Source of the DNA: an uncultured Prevotellaceae bacterium
GTDB lineage: Bacteria; Bacteroidota; Bacteroidia; Bacteroidales; Bacteroidaceae
Assembly (NCBI GenBank): GCA_900316685.1
Contig: ONDS01000010.1
Span: 97,393-161,392, forward strand
Length of the DNA: 64,000 nucleotides
Reading direction: 5' to 3'
Positions 1-6,965 of the stretch are shown one piece after another. How positions within the stretch are numbered: position 1 is the stretch's first letter; each line of letters begins with the position of its first letter. A program made the position numbers and the translations under genes. The notes below the pieces were generated by a model. It saw only the letters and a list, made by a program, of their open reading frames with translations. It did not search any database and was not told where the DNA came from.

Positions 1-377
1 TCCAAACCTTCCCAACGGGTCAGCACCAAGGGATAGAGCTTGGTGTCGAAGGCGAAGAGCAGGGTGGCGTCTTTCTCCACCACTAAGTTCACATGACTCT
101 TCAGACGGATGGCACCGGTGTTCCATGTGCCCGAGGGAACCACCACCTTGCCGCCGCCGGCCTTCGAACACGCTTCGATGGCTTTGTTGATGGCTTGTTG
201 GTTCTTGGCGGCCGTGGCCTTCGGCGAGGCCCCGTAGCGGGTGATGTCGAAACTGCGGTCGGGGAATGTCAACTGGCGGATGCTCCCGGAGAGGGACGCA
301 TAGTCGGATTCCCAGCCTTGACCGAATGCCAGCAGGGGCGACAATAAGCACATAAGTGCGGTAAGGATTTTCTTCAT
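1..377 (-). CDS. Glycoside hydrolase family 28 (polygalacturonase-like), N-terminal part
   Basis: The gene starts at 377 and runs off the left edge, so only about 125 residues are visible. A signal peptide (MKKILTALMCLLSPLLAFG) is followed by a segment typical of GH28 N-termini: FDITRYGASP, then an NQQAINKAIEACS helix, then GGGKVVVPSGTWNTGAI and HVNLVVEKDATLLF. These are the first coils of the right-handed beta-helix. GH28 enzymes hydrolyse galacturonan bonds in pectin; the exported form suggests action in the periplasm or at the surface. The catalytic Asp residues lie beyond the window, so activity and exact specificity cannot be judged. Confidence 0.85.
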   Translation of the reverse strand, partial: MKKILTALMCLLSPLLAFGQGWESDYASLSGSIRQLTFPDRSFDITRYGASPKATAAKNQQAINKAIEACSKAGGGKVVVPSGTWNTGAIRLKSHVNLVVEKDATLLFAFDTKLYPLVLTRWEGL

Positions 378-557
378 TTTTTGGTATGTTGTAGTAGGTT
401 GGGCGTTTTTAAGTATACTTCAAGAAACCTCTTTCCTGAATTTTGCCACAAATATACTAATAAAATCTATAATAAAAGATAAACAACAAAATAAAAAATG
501 TTATAATCCCCGAAATCGTTTACAGAAGAACTATCTACAAACCTGCTTTTGTCGATT

Positions 558-1190
558 TTAGTCAAAGTGTATGTTGGGATGCCTTTGTGCCGGAGAGAGC
601 CAATGTAGGTGGAAGATATATAATAGAATGAGTTTCTTCATCTCCCATTCACTATGGCATATTCCAAGCAGGTGTTCCGATGGCTTCATAACGAAGTCTA
701 TGTAATCGTCAACCTTTGCCATGATTTCTTCTGGGATAAAGTCTGAACGATTCTCTTTAAAATCATTATTGTCAAATGTATTGAAAGAATTATATTCTAT
801 TTGCTGAATATTTTCAGGGAAAGGGAAATTGGGAAAATCTATCTCAACCTTTGCATTAGGGTCGATTAAGAGAACGAAACGCTCGATGGCTAATTTGGCG
901 TAGGCCAGCACCTCGTTGAATGGAGGGATAATCCTATAGCCTGTAGCCAGGACTACTTTTCTCTTTTCAGGTGGTAATCCTTCCAGTTTGTGAGCATTAC
1001 TTGGAATCTTCTCTCTGACGGCAACGATGATGTCTGTGTCTTTACCCACCTTTGTTACACGCATGTTTAACCAATAAAGCGTTTTCAACAACAGTTTTAT
1101 TCTCCGGTTTCCATCATCATGCAGCAAACCACCGTCCTTGATCCTTATTAATGCTTCCATTCTGAGCATCTCTTTGTCTTCTTTTTTCAT
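558..1190 (-). CDS. Hypothetical protein, 210 aa
   Basis: I do not recognise this protein. It has no signal peptide or membrane segment and begins with charged residues (MKKEDKEMLRMEAL), so it is probably cytoplasmic. The middle is hydrophobic and mixed alpha/beta in appearance; the last part contains the aromatic and His-rich stretch LLYIFHLHWLSPAQRHP. It is AT-rich compared with the trp genes and lies 47 bp downstream of a lipoprotein gene on the same strand, with which it may be co-transcribed. The reading frame is intact and codon use looks coding. No function can be assigned. Confidence 0.6.
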   Translation of the reverse strand: MKKEDKEMLRMEALIRIKDGGLLHDDGNRRIKLLLKTLYWLNMRVTKVGKDTDIIVAVREKIPSNAHKLEGLPPEKRKVVLATGYRIIPPFNEVLAYAKLAIERFVLLIDPNAKVEIDFPNFPFPENIQQIEYNSFNTFDNNDFKENRSDFIPEEIMAKVDDYIDFVMKPSEHLLGICHSEWEMKKLILLYIFHLHWLSPAQRHPNIHFD

Positions 1191-1237
1191 CTTTGTTTTT
1201 TTTTACGAATTTGACGAAATATTATTTGTATCTTCCT

Positions 1238-1900
1238 TTATTCAACTTCCGCAAGCTCCACCCCGACACTGTCGGCATTGACGTCCGGTTCGTTTCTTTC
1301 CGTCTCAGTCATGGTTTCCCAATTGTATTCTTTCTTGTCGTCCCGGATTCTTTTCCCGTCGCGGCTGTAATAGCGGAAATGCCATACCCATGACTCTTCG
1401 GCGGTACACGTCGCCTCGTCTTCATTGGTGAGCCTGCATTTGGCGATTCTGAACCCGTCTGTGTCAAAATGAATTCTTGCTCCTTCATCAACGAAACGCA
1501 TCTTCAACGTTTTTCCGTCAATCAGATATACAGGATATCGTATGGTCCATCCGTTGCTGTTAGGGATAAAATCTCCAACAACATATACATTGTCATCATA
1601 ATTGTAATAGTACATGATGGGAAAGCCGTCTTCACCATACGTATGATGGAATACCACTTTTTGTGGAGTGCCGTCACCGTCCTTCGTGTAACATCTCACC
1701 AGGTCGCTGTCTTTGGAAAGATAAATATACCTGCCGTCTTTCTCATATATAACGATTCGCTCCGACGAGGCGCTGTCCGTCTTCGACGTGTCAAAATACC
1801 CACGTGTGTCATCACTCGTTATCCCGCCTTTCTTTCCACAGGCAAGTCCCACGTTTGCTATGATGACTATCGCAATAATGCCCTTAATTACATCCTTCAT
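1238..1900 (-). CDS. Hypothetical lipoprotein, 220 aa
   Basis: The N-terminus is a lipoprotein signal: MKDVIKGIIAIVIIANVGLAC, with the lipobox VGLAC, then GKKGG. The mature part has repeated short beta-hairpin-like strands (RIVIYEKDGRYIYLSKDSD; YYNYDDNVYVVGDFI), which suggest a beta-propeller-like or barrel-like exported fold, but no family is recognised. Upstream is a TAnnTTTG-type -7 box (1938-1945). Oddly, the last codons (VELAEVE and stop) are encoded by a copy of a dispersed sequence, GGAGCTTGCGGAAGTTGAAT, that also occurs twice as an intergenic repeat next to uvrB. The native 3' end may therefore have been replaced or extended. Confidence 0.6.
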   Translation of the reverse strand: MKDVIKGIIAIVIIANVGLACGKKGGITSDDTRGYFDTSKTDSASSERIVIYEKDGRYIYLSKDSDLVRCYTKDGDGTPQKVVFHHTYGEDGFPIMYYYNYDDNVYVVGDFIPNSNGWTIRYPVYLIDGKTLKMRFVDEGARIHFDTDGFRIAKCRLTNEDEATCTAEESWVWHFRYYSRDGKRIRDDKKEYNWETMTETERNEPDVNADSVGVELAEVE

Positions 1901-2205
1901 ATTTCTGTGGTGTATTATCTTTTTTATATTGATGCTGCAAATTTACTAAGTTATTATTTTTTCGTTCGCAAATATATGACTTATTGTTGAATTTTGCAAG
2001 CAAATAGCAATCACAAACCTTGTGAACATTGCATTTTCATTAAGTCGTGTCCAAAATCTTAATACGCTTGCAAATCAGCATGGGCAAAATTGAGGCGTAT
2101 GTGGATGTTAAAAGGCAACATTTTACATTCTCCGCCTAAACTTCGTATAATCATGTCGCTTAAAACACCTTGAAATGTTAAAACTTTACTTTTTTTTGTG
2201 GAATA

Positions 2206-2237
2206 TTTGCAAGTTATAACATAAAAACATATATTTG
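2206..2237 (+). promoter_or_regulatory. Bacteroidota-type promoter of a candidate small RNA
   Basis: TTTG at 2206-2209 and TATATTTG at 2230-2237, separated by 20 nt, match the Bacteroidota sigma-ABfr consensus. No credible coding region follows; the predicted transcript would begin near 2242. Confidence 0.5.
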
Positions 2238-2241
2238 CAGC

Positions 2242-2312
2242 ATGTTTTTCAGATTTCAATTTTGAAATCATTTCTTGAGGTTGGTAGCGTCCTGCACCAA
2301 CCTCTTTTGTTT
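2242..2312 (+). ncRNA. Candidate intergenic small RNA (about 70 nt)
   Basis: Downstream of the promoter at 2206-2237 lies a short stretch with two hairpins: GATTTCA/TGAAATC (2252-2269) and GAGGTTGGT/ACCAACCTC (2277-2304). The second is followed directly by TTTTGTTTT, a rho-independent terminator layout. A 90-codon open frame on the opposite strand covers the same bases but resembles no protein. A short two-hairpin transcript with its own promoter and terminator looks like a trans-acting small RNA; this is inferred from sequence only. Confidence 0.45.
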
Positions 2313-2380
2313 TCACCACTTGCGACCACACTCCTTCACTTCTGGCAACGGGAACTTTAGACCGTAGAATTATTCAAATT

Positions 2381-2429
2381 ATGCTAATTTCTTTCCGAGA
2401 AAATCATGCTAATTTCTTTCCGAGAAAAC
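2381..2429. repeat. 25-bp tandem duplication
   Basis: The unit ATGCTAATTTCTTTCCGAGA plus AAATC occurs twice head to tail (2381-2405 and 2406-2429, differing only in the last bases). Each copy contains the small inverted repeat TTTCT/AGAAA. It sits just beyond the terminator of the orphan cobalamin riboswitch transcript. Confidence 0.8.
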
Positions 2430-2430
2430 A

Positions 2431-2462
2431 AAAAGGCAAAACCTCCCGGTCTCGCCTTTTTT
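2431..2462 (-). terminator. Rho-independent terminator of the cobalamin riboswitch transcript
   Basis: On the minus strand GGCGAGACC (2456-2448), loop GGGA, GGTTTTGCC (2443-2435) forms a 9-bp stem with two G-U pairs, followed by TTTTTGTTTT. The G-U pairs would be A-C mismatches on the plus strand, so the minus strand is the functional one. Confidence 0.75.
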
Positions 2463-2474
2463 GCAGATAACTTA

Positions 2475-2570
2475 TTATAATACACGTACTATTTGGTATC
2501 CTTGTCCTAAATCTATTTGCTTTATCTTTCGAATAAAAATGATGAAATAATGCCTAAAGTCAATCAACAT
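2475..2570 (-). CDS. Possible 31-aa small protein downstream of the cobalamin riboswitch
   Basis: ATG at 2570 is preceded by the purine-rich GGGAGGGATAATAT and the frame ends at 2475-2477, immediately before the terminator at 2431-2462. The peptide starts MLIDFRHYFIIFIRKIKQI and is hydrophobic with basic residues. It is in the same frame as the 22-codon frame just upstream, separated from it by a single TAA codon and one further codon. This could be a real small membrane-associated peptide, or a decayed remnant of a riboswitch-controlled gene. Evidence is only position and a plausible ribosome site. Confidence 0.25.
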   Translation of the reverse strand: MLIDFRHYFIIFIRKIKQIDLGQGYQIVRVL

Positions 2571-2573
2571 ATA

Positions 2574-2642
2574 TTATCCCTCCCGACAGGAGAAGATATA
2601 TACAAATGCTGAACCCCCACATAGAGAGGATCTCGTCTTCAT
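2574..2642 (-). CDS. Possible 22-aa small ORF after the cobalamin riboswitch
   Basis: ATG at 2642 follows CGGAAAAAGA and opens a 22-codon frame (starts MKTRSSLCGGSAFVYIFSC) that stops at 2574-2576, in frame with and just before the 31-codon frame starting at 2570. Together they would make a 55-residue frame broken by one stop. No homology is recognised. It may be a leader peptide, a small protein or a relic. Confidence 0.2.
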   Translation of the reverse strand: MKTRSSLCGGSAFVYIFSCREG

Positions 2643-2699
2643 TCTTTTTCCGTACTCCGAACAGGCTTACATCGAGCCCGAAGGATCATTCACTAACAA

Positions 2700-2870
2700 G
2701 GCAGGTCTTCTGACTTCGTTCCCCTTCATGCGCCTTCCCGGATAACCAGTGGCTCTGCATGAAAGTATAATGGAACTCACAGCTGCGGGACAGTTGGAGA
2801 CTCACACTCCATTCCCTTTTTGATCGCGGCGAGCGAACCTTGTCTTGCGCAATGAAACATTGTTATTTTC
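2700..2870 (-). ncRNA. Cobalamin riboswitch
   Basis: Read on the minus strand, the conserved parts of the B12 riboswitch appear in order: GAGTCTCCAACTGTCCCGCA (junction), AGCCACTG (the B12-box core, complement of 2747-2754), GGGAAGGCGC, and the closing GTCAGAAGACCTGCC (2714-2700). The 5' flank is set by a promoter at 2882-2912. Such elements normally repress cobalamin uptake genes (btuB and partners) when adenosyl- or methylcobalamin is bound. Here no uptake gene follows: the transcript meets a terminator about 240 nt later with only tiny open frames in between. Confidence 0.9.
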
Positions 2871-2881
2871 ATTGTGCACTG

Positions 2882-2912
2882 CAAAGATAAGGAAAAAAAA
2901 CAATACTGCAAA
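2882..2912 (-). promoter_or_regulatory. Promoter of the cobalamin riboswitch transcript
   Basis: On the minus strand TTTG (2912-2909), 19 nt, then TATCTTTG (2889-2882) is a textbook Bacteroidota housekeeping promoter. Transcription would start near 2877, just before the riboswitch. Confidence 0.75.
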
Positions 2913-3047
2913 TGAATTCGCCTTTTTTTAGATAATCTTCTTATAATTTAAGCTTCTATTGTCTTCACTCCTCCTCTCATTCATTCCCCCAACTTGACGG
3001 AAAATGATACATTATTATAACAAAACCAACTTTTTTTCACAAAAAAT

Positions 3048-3078
3048 TTTGGTAAAACGACAAAAGTGTTTAACTTTG
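3048..3078 (+). promoter_or_regulatory. Promoter of the ECF sigma factor gene
   Basis: TTTG (3048-3051), 19 nt, TAACTTTG (3071-3078). The 5' untranslated region to the ATG at 3187 is about 100 nt. Confidence 0.7.
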
Positions 3079-3186
3079 CCACGATTTACGGGTTAATTGT
3101 AACCTAAACTGAGATTTTTAACTATAATAATAACCAAAATTTGCGCCTATTGCACATCATTACTTAAATTTTAAACACTTTAAGGA

Positions 3187-3783
3187 ATGAACTACCTCGA
3201 AGAAATGTCAGACGAACAACTGGCATTAGCTTATGTCGATGGAAACAATAGGGCCTTCGATTTGTTGCTGCAACGTAACCAATCGAAATTGTTCTCCTAT
3301 ATCGTCTTTGTAGTAAGGGACCAGGAAACGGCTAACGACATTTTCCAGGAAACCTTCGTAAAGGTGATCACCAAACTGCACCAGAAGAAATACACCACTT
3401 CCGGTAAGTTCGGCGCATGGATAATGAGGATAGCTCACAACGTCATCATGGACTGGTACCGTGAACAGAAAGCCGAACGAATCATCGAACCTACCGAGGA
3501 TAACGACCTGTCAAATCTCAGCGGAAAAGATCTGCTCGATGGAAGCGTCGAAAACCAATTCGTGCGCGAACAAGTGATGTGTGATGTCAAGAAAATGATG
3601 AACATGTTGCCGGCCACACAGCGTGAGGTGGTCTTCATGCGCTTCTACCAACAGCTGTCATTCAAGGAGATAGCCGAAACGACCAATGTGAGCATCAATA
3701 CAGCGCTCGGAAGGATGAGGTATGCCATACTCAACCTAAGACGCATGGCAAAGGAACACGACCTCGTCCTGCAATTCGATTGA
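3187..3783 (+). CDS. RNA polymerase ECF-type sigma factor
   Basis: The 198-residue protein has region 2 at about residues 24-95 (FDLLLQRNQSKLFSYIVFVV; DIFQETFVKV; FGAWIMRIAHNVIMDWYR) and region 4 at about 135-185 (LPATQREVVFMRFYQQLSFK; INTALGRMRYAILNLRRM, the helix-turn-helix). These are the core-binding/-10 and -35 recognition parts of sigma-70 family ECF factors. Unlike many Bacteroidota ECF sigmas it has no anti-sigma (FecR-like) gene beside it: the next 400 bp are repeats and the next gene faces the other way. It has its own housekeeping-type promoter. The target regulon cannot be inferred. Length is normal and the start has no rival. Confidence 0.92.
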   Translation: MNYLEEMSDEQLALAYVDGNNRAFDLLLQRNQSKLFSYIVFVVRDQETANDIFQETFVKVITKLHQKKYTTSGKFGAWIMRIAHNVIMDWYREQKAERIIEPTEDNDLSNLSGKDLLDGSVENQFVREQVMCDVKKMMNMLPATQREVVFMRFYQQLSFKEIAETTNVSINTALGRMRYAILNLRRMAKEHDLVLQFD

Positions 3784-3784
3784 A

Positions 3785-4190
3785 CACCGTTCCCTCCCTT
3801 TCCAAACCGAGCAAATCTTTCCCCTCCTTTTTTCAAAGGTAATCTCTTATCCCCTCCTTATTCAAAGGTAATCTCTTATCCCCTCCTTTTCCAAAGCAAG
3901 CTATCTTTTTCCCCTCCTTTTTCAAAGGAGGGGTAGGGGTGGTTTGTCAAATACGATCCTAACCTCTTTCCCTACTCCCTCCCTTCGGGAGGGCCGGGGT
4001 GGGTATTCCCCTCCTTATTCAAAGGTAATCTCTTATCCCCCTCCTTTTCCAAAGCAAGCTATCTTTTCCCCTCCTTTTTCAAAGGAGGGGTAGGGGTGGT
4101 TTGTCAAATACGATCCTAACCTCTTTCCTTTCTCCCTCCCTTCGGGAGGGCCGGGGTGGGTTATCCCTTCGTGAGGGCCAGGGGTGGGTA
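3785..4190. repeat. Composite intergenic repeat array (palindromic modules A and B)
   Basis: No gene lies here. Module A is CCCCTCCTTT, loop, AAAGGAGGGG followed by TAGGGGTGGTTTGTCAAA; module B is CCCTCCCTTCGGGAGGGCCG then GGGTGGG. A block of about 157 bp containing left-arm half copies (CCCCTCCTTATTCAAAGG, TAATCTCTTAT), a full module A and a module B is present twice in tandem (from 3851 and from 4008). The palindromes can form strong hairpins and may act as terminators between the convergent genes on either side. Confidence 0.9.
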
Positions 4191-4194
4191 TTTC

Positions 4195-4851
4195 TTACTT
4201 CCTCAACCGTTCTATCGCCTCTATTGGGTCGGAAGCCTTGAACACAAAACTGCCGCTCACCAACACATCGGCACCACTGGCTATCAACCGCGGGGCGGTA
4301 TCGGCCTGCACTCCTCCGTCCACTTCTATCAGGGCATGACTGCCACTGGATAATATCATCTCACGCAGACGACTCACCTTCCTGAGCGTGTTCTCGATGA
4401 AACGCTGACCACCAAAACCGGGGTTCACACTCATCAGCAATACCATGTCCACATCGCGGATGATATCTTCCAGCAAACTCACCGGACTGCTCGGATTGAG
4501 CGTCACACCGGCTTTCATGCCGGCTTGGTGTATCTCCTCGACGGTGCGGTGAAGATGGGTACACGCTTCGTAGTGGATATTCATCATCATGGCTCCCAAT
4601 TTTGCGGTGCGCTCCACATAACGCTCGGGCTTCACCACCATATAGTGTACGTCTAAGGGCTTCTTGCATATCTTCGCTACACTCTCCAACACGGGGAAAC
4701 CGAAACTGATGTTGGGAACAAACACACCGTCCATCACATCCAAGTGCAACCAGTCGGCTCCACTGCTGTTGATCATTTCTATATCGTCCGATAGGTGGGC
4801 GAAGTCGGCGGCTAACAGTGAGGGTGATATCAATATCTTTCTTTCTTCCAT
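4195..4851 (-). CDS. rpe: Ribulose-phosphate 3-epimerase
   Basis: This 218-residue TIM-barrel enzyme interconverts ribulose 5-phosphate and xylulose 5-phosphate in the pentose phosphate pathway. Family motifs are all present: ISPSLLAADFAHL at the N-terminus, HLDVMDGVFVPN (His36, Asp38, the metal and acid/base region), a DVHYMVVKPERY strand, MSVNPGFGGQRFI (phosphate loop) and IEVDGG with the second catalytic Asp. Length is typical. The 5' region up to trpF (375 bp) contains a hairpin on the minus strand (CACGTCCCT/AGGGGCGTG, 4890-4912), of unknown role. It is divergent from trpF and convergent with the sigma gene, so it is likely monocistronic. Confidence 0.97.
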   Translation of the reverse strand: MEERKILISPSLLAADFAHLSDDIEMINSSGADWLHLDVMDGVFVPNISFGFPVLESVAKICKKPLDVHYMVVKPERYVERTAKLGAMMMNIHYEACTHLHRTVEEIHQAGMKAGVTLNPSSPVSLLEDIIRDVDMVLLMSVNPGFGGQRFIENTLRKVSRLREMILSSGSHALIEVDGGVQADTAPRLIASGADVLVSGSFVFKASDPIEAIERLRK

Positions 4852-5226
4852 GGCAATACTTCAGTTAATTTGTTTCTAACAACACATTCACGCCCCTATC
4901 TAAGGGACGTGGATGGTGATGGTTCTTGCGCTTGCAATTAGTTTAAGCAGTAAAAGCTCTCTTCCCCACAGAAATGCAGCGAACGGTACGTGTACGCTAT
5001 CTGACGGATAATGTTAAGGGTCTTTTCAGTGGGTTGAAGTTCTTCATGTGTAGAAAAAATCATAGGCAAACTGTTTTGGGTTTAAAAATTGACTTACACT
5101 ATCTAAACGCTCACCATTTCTTTTTATTATATCTTCCCGCAAATTTAAGGTTTATTTACAAAAAAACAAATACACTCCTCCTTATAATAAATGAACCTCC
5201 TTTCCGTTATTATAATAAACATTGTC
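4852..5226. other. 375-bp intergenic region between divergent rpe and trpF
   Basis: It contains the hairpin CACGTCCCT/AGGGGCGTG (4890-4912, minus-strand leader of rpe) and an AT-rich stretch before trpF. I see no clear TAnnTTTG promoter for trpF with correct spacing and no leader peptide with Trp codons in front of it. A His-His-His stretch on the minus strand has no start codon. Confidence 0.5.
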
Positions 5227-5919
5227 ATGATAGTAAAAGTTTGCGGTATGCGCGACCCGGAAAATATTCGCGCACTTCAACAGCTCGACGTCGATTGGAT
5301 GGGATTTATCTTCTGGCCACAAAGTCCCCGCTTCGTGCAGATGGTATCTTCTCGGGCTGGCATCATACCCGATTATTCGTCGCTCAAGGAGGATCGCCCA
5401 ACGGCAAAAGAACAGACCATTACTTCCAACATCAAGAGGGTGGGGGTCTTCGTCGACGAGATGCCGCAAAGCATCGTCACCAGGGTTTACAACTACCACC
5501 TCGATATCGTACAACTGCATGGTTCCGAGAGCAGGGCGATGATCGAAAACCTGAGGAGAACGCTGGTGCCCGATATCCAGCCTGACATAAAAATCATGAA
5601 GGCCATCAGCATCGAGACGGCCGATGATTTCAAGAAGACAGCTGATTACGAGGGGGCGGTGGATTATTTCCTCTTCGATACGAAATGCCAGGAAGTGGGT
5701 GGGTCAGGACAACGGTTCAATTGGGCGTTGCTCGACGAATATAAGGGCGACAAGCCCTTCATCCTCAGCGGGGGGATAGCTCCCGACATGGCGGAGGAGA
5801 TCATGCAAATCAAGCATCCTCAGTTCCTCGGCATCGATCTCAACTCACGTTTTGAAACGGAACCGGGCGTCAAGGACATCGAAAAAATCAAATCTTTCGT
5901 CTCCCTCCTCCGCAAATAA
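5227..5919 (+). CDS. trpF: Phosphoribosylanthranilate isomerase
   Basis: The 230-residue TIM-barrel enzyme performs the Amadori rearrangement of N-(5-phosphoribosyl)anthranilate in tryptophan synthesis. The start at 5227 is chosen because the family begins with the strand MIVKVCGMRD; an upstream in-frame ATG at 5191 would add 12 hydrophobic residues. Catalytic Cys6 (KVCGM) and Asp151 (LFDTK) are present, as are VGVFVDE, IVQLHG and the phosphate-binding FILSGGIAPD and GIDLNSRFE. It is detached from the other trp genes, which lie 8 kb downstream behind their own attenuator, so it must be controlled separately. The gene is flanked by repeats on its 3' side. Confidence 0.97.
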   Translation: MIVKVCGMRDPENIRALQQLDVDWMGFIFWPQSPRFVQMVSSRAGIIPDYSSLKEDRPTAKEQTITSNIKRVGVFVDEMPQSIVTRVYNYHLDIVQLHGSESRAMIENLRRTLVPDIQPDIKIMKAISIETADDFKKTADYEGAVDYFLFDTKCQEVGGSGQRFNWALLDEYKGDKPFILSGGIAPDMAEEIMQIKHPQFLGIDLNSRFETEPGVKDIEKIKSFVSLLRK

Positions 5920-5924
5920 TGTCA

Positions 5925-6130
5925 GCTATCATCCTCCCCTCCTTTTCCAAAGCAAGCTATCTATTTCCCCTCCTTGTCCAAAGCAAGCTATCTTTTCCCC
6001 TCCTTGTCCAAAGCAAGCTATCTATTTCCCCTCCTTGTCCAAAGCAAGCTATTTTTTCCCCTCCTTTTCCAAAGCAAGCTATCTATTTCCCCTCCTTTTC
6101 CAAAGGAGGGGCAGGGGTGGTTTGTCAAAC
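5925..6130. repeat. Tandem half-palindrome array ending in a full palindromic module A
   Basis: Five successive units of about 29 bp, each CCCCTCCTTxTCCAAAGCAA plus GCTATCTATTT, are followed by one complete module A (CCCCTCCTTTTCCAAAGGAGG then GGCAGGGGTGGTTTGTC, from about 6090). Only the left arm of the palindrome is amplified; the spacer sequence GCAAGCTAT is specific to this locus. Confidence 0.9.
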
Positions 6131-6145
6131 AATGTCCCAACCTTT

Positions 6146-6384
6146 CTCCATTCATCATTCGAAATTCAACAATCGCCGTAGGCGACAATTCAAAATTCAA
6201 AATTCAAAACTCAAAACTCAAAATTCTCCATTCATCATTGAATAATTCCCCATCGCCGCAGGCGACAATTCAAAAGTCAACATTCAAAACTCAAAACTCA
6301 AAATTCTCCATTCATCATTGAATAATTCCCCATCGCCGTAGGCGACAATTCAAAATTCAAAATTCAAAATTCAACATTCAAAAC
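6146..6384. repeat. 80-bp tandem repeat upstream of the thioesterase gene
   Basis: Two complete 80-bp units (6181-6260 and 6261-6340) each begin GGCGACAATTCAAAA and end CCCCATCGCCGYA; a partial unit precedes (6146-6180) and another follows (6341-6384). The junction between units, CGCCGTAGGCG, is a small palindrome. The interior is made of short ATTCAAAA/CTCAAAA sub-repeats. The last partial unit runs directly into the ATG of the next gene. Confidence 0.9.
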
Positions 6385-6385
6385 A

Positions 6386-6787
6386 ATGTCCCTTCTTAAT
6401 TTCCTCAACGAAAACGACCGCTTCGCCGCCGCCACGGGCGCACAACTCACCGAGATGCGCGAGGGCTATGCCAAAGCGGTCATGACAGTGAAACAACACC
6501 ACCTCAACGGAGGCAATGTGTGCCAAGGTGGAGCCCTCTTCACCTTGGCCGACCTGGCGATGGCGGCTGTCATGAACAGCCATGGAAAGCTCTCCTTCGG
6601 CATCAACAACAGCATCTCGTTCCTCAAGTCGGCCAAAGAAGGTGACATCCTCACTGCCGAGGCTGTCGAGGTGTGCAACCATCATCGCATACCCTATGCC
6701 GAGGTAAGGGTCACCAACCAAGACGGCGACCTCATCTGTGTGCTCACAGGCTCATCCTATCGAAAGGATGTGCCCATCGGCGGGTAG
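6386..6787 (+). CDS. PaaI-type hotdog-fold acyl-CoA thioesterase
   Basis: The 133-residue protein fits the PaaI/YbdB thioesterase family, which hydrolyses acyl-CoA or aromatic acyl-CoA thioesters in the cytoplasm as tetramers. Markers are the N-terminal NENDRFAAATGAQLTEM, HHLNGGNVCQGGALFTLADL (the hotdog helix, with Gly-Gly and the acidic catalytic region), then SISFLKSAKEGD and GSSYRKD near the C-terminus. The gene starts inside the last partial copy of an 80-bp tandem repeat and has no obvious Shine-Dalgarno sequence, which is common in this phylum. Its final 28 bp match a non-coding segment at 11360-11390 with one mismatch, suggesting a dispersed element at the 3' end. Confidence 0.88.
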   Translation: MSLLNFLNENDRFAAATGAQLTEMREGYAKAVMTVKQHHLNGGNVCQGGALFTLADLAMAAVMNSHGKLSFGINNSISFLKSAKEGDILTAEAVEVCNHHRIPYAEVRVTNQDGDLICVLTGSSYRKDVPIGG

Positions 6788-6928
6788 AACCTAAGTGGTT
6801 TGACCACATCTTGCCTTTGTTATTAAATCAATAGCTACGGCTGGTGTGATGGGGTGGTTCCGACTACCTTTTTCCGTTTTTACAAGTCGTTTTGTCGTTT
6901 TTGGCAGTTCTGAACTTCCTGGTAATGG

Positions 6929-6936
6929 TATCTTTG
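6929..6936 (+). promoter_or_regulatory. Likely -7 element of the kelch/AraC regulator gene
   Basis: TATCTTTG, 29 nt before the ATG at 6966. No TTTG lies at the ideal distance upstream, so a weak or activated promoter is possible. The motif argues against start codons farther upstream, such as 6846. Confidence 0.45.
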
Positions 6937-6965
6937 TAGCTTGTTTATACAGTTTGTTGTTCGAT

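Noticed and set aside
2059-2331. 90-codon minus-strand open frame
   Set aside because: Resembles no protein and overlaps a hairpin terminator and a plus-strand promoter; better explained as a candidate small RNA region.
4860-4980. His-rich leader peptide (His-His-His codons) upstream of rpe on the minus strand
   Set aside because: The frame has no start codon (a TAA precedes it directly) and rpe is not a histidine gene.
5925-6130. CRISPR array
   Set aside because: Regular repeat-spacer look, but the spacers are identical within the array and the array ends in a palindromic intergenic module; no cas genes adjoin it.
6846-6965. Upstream start for the kelch/AraC regulator
   Set aside because: A TATCTTTG promoter box at 6929-6936 and a signal peptide beginning at 6966 argue against it.
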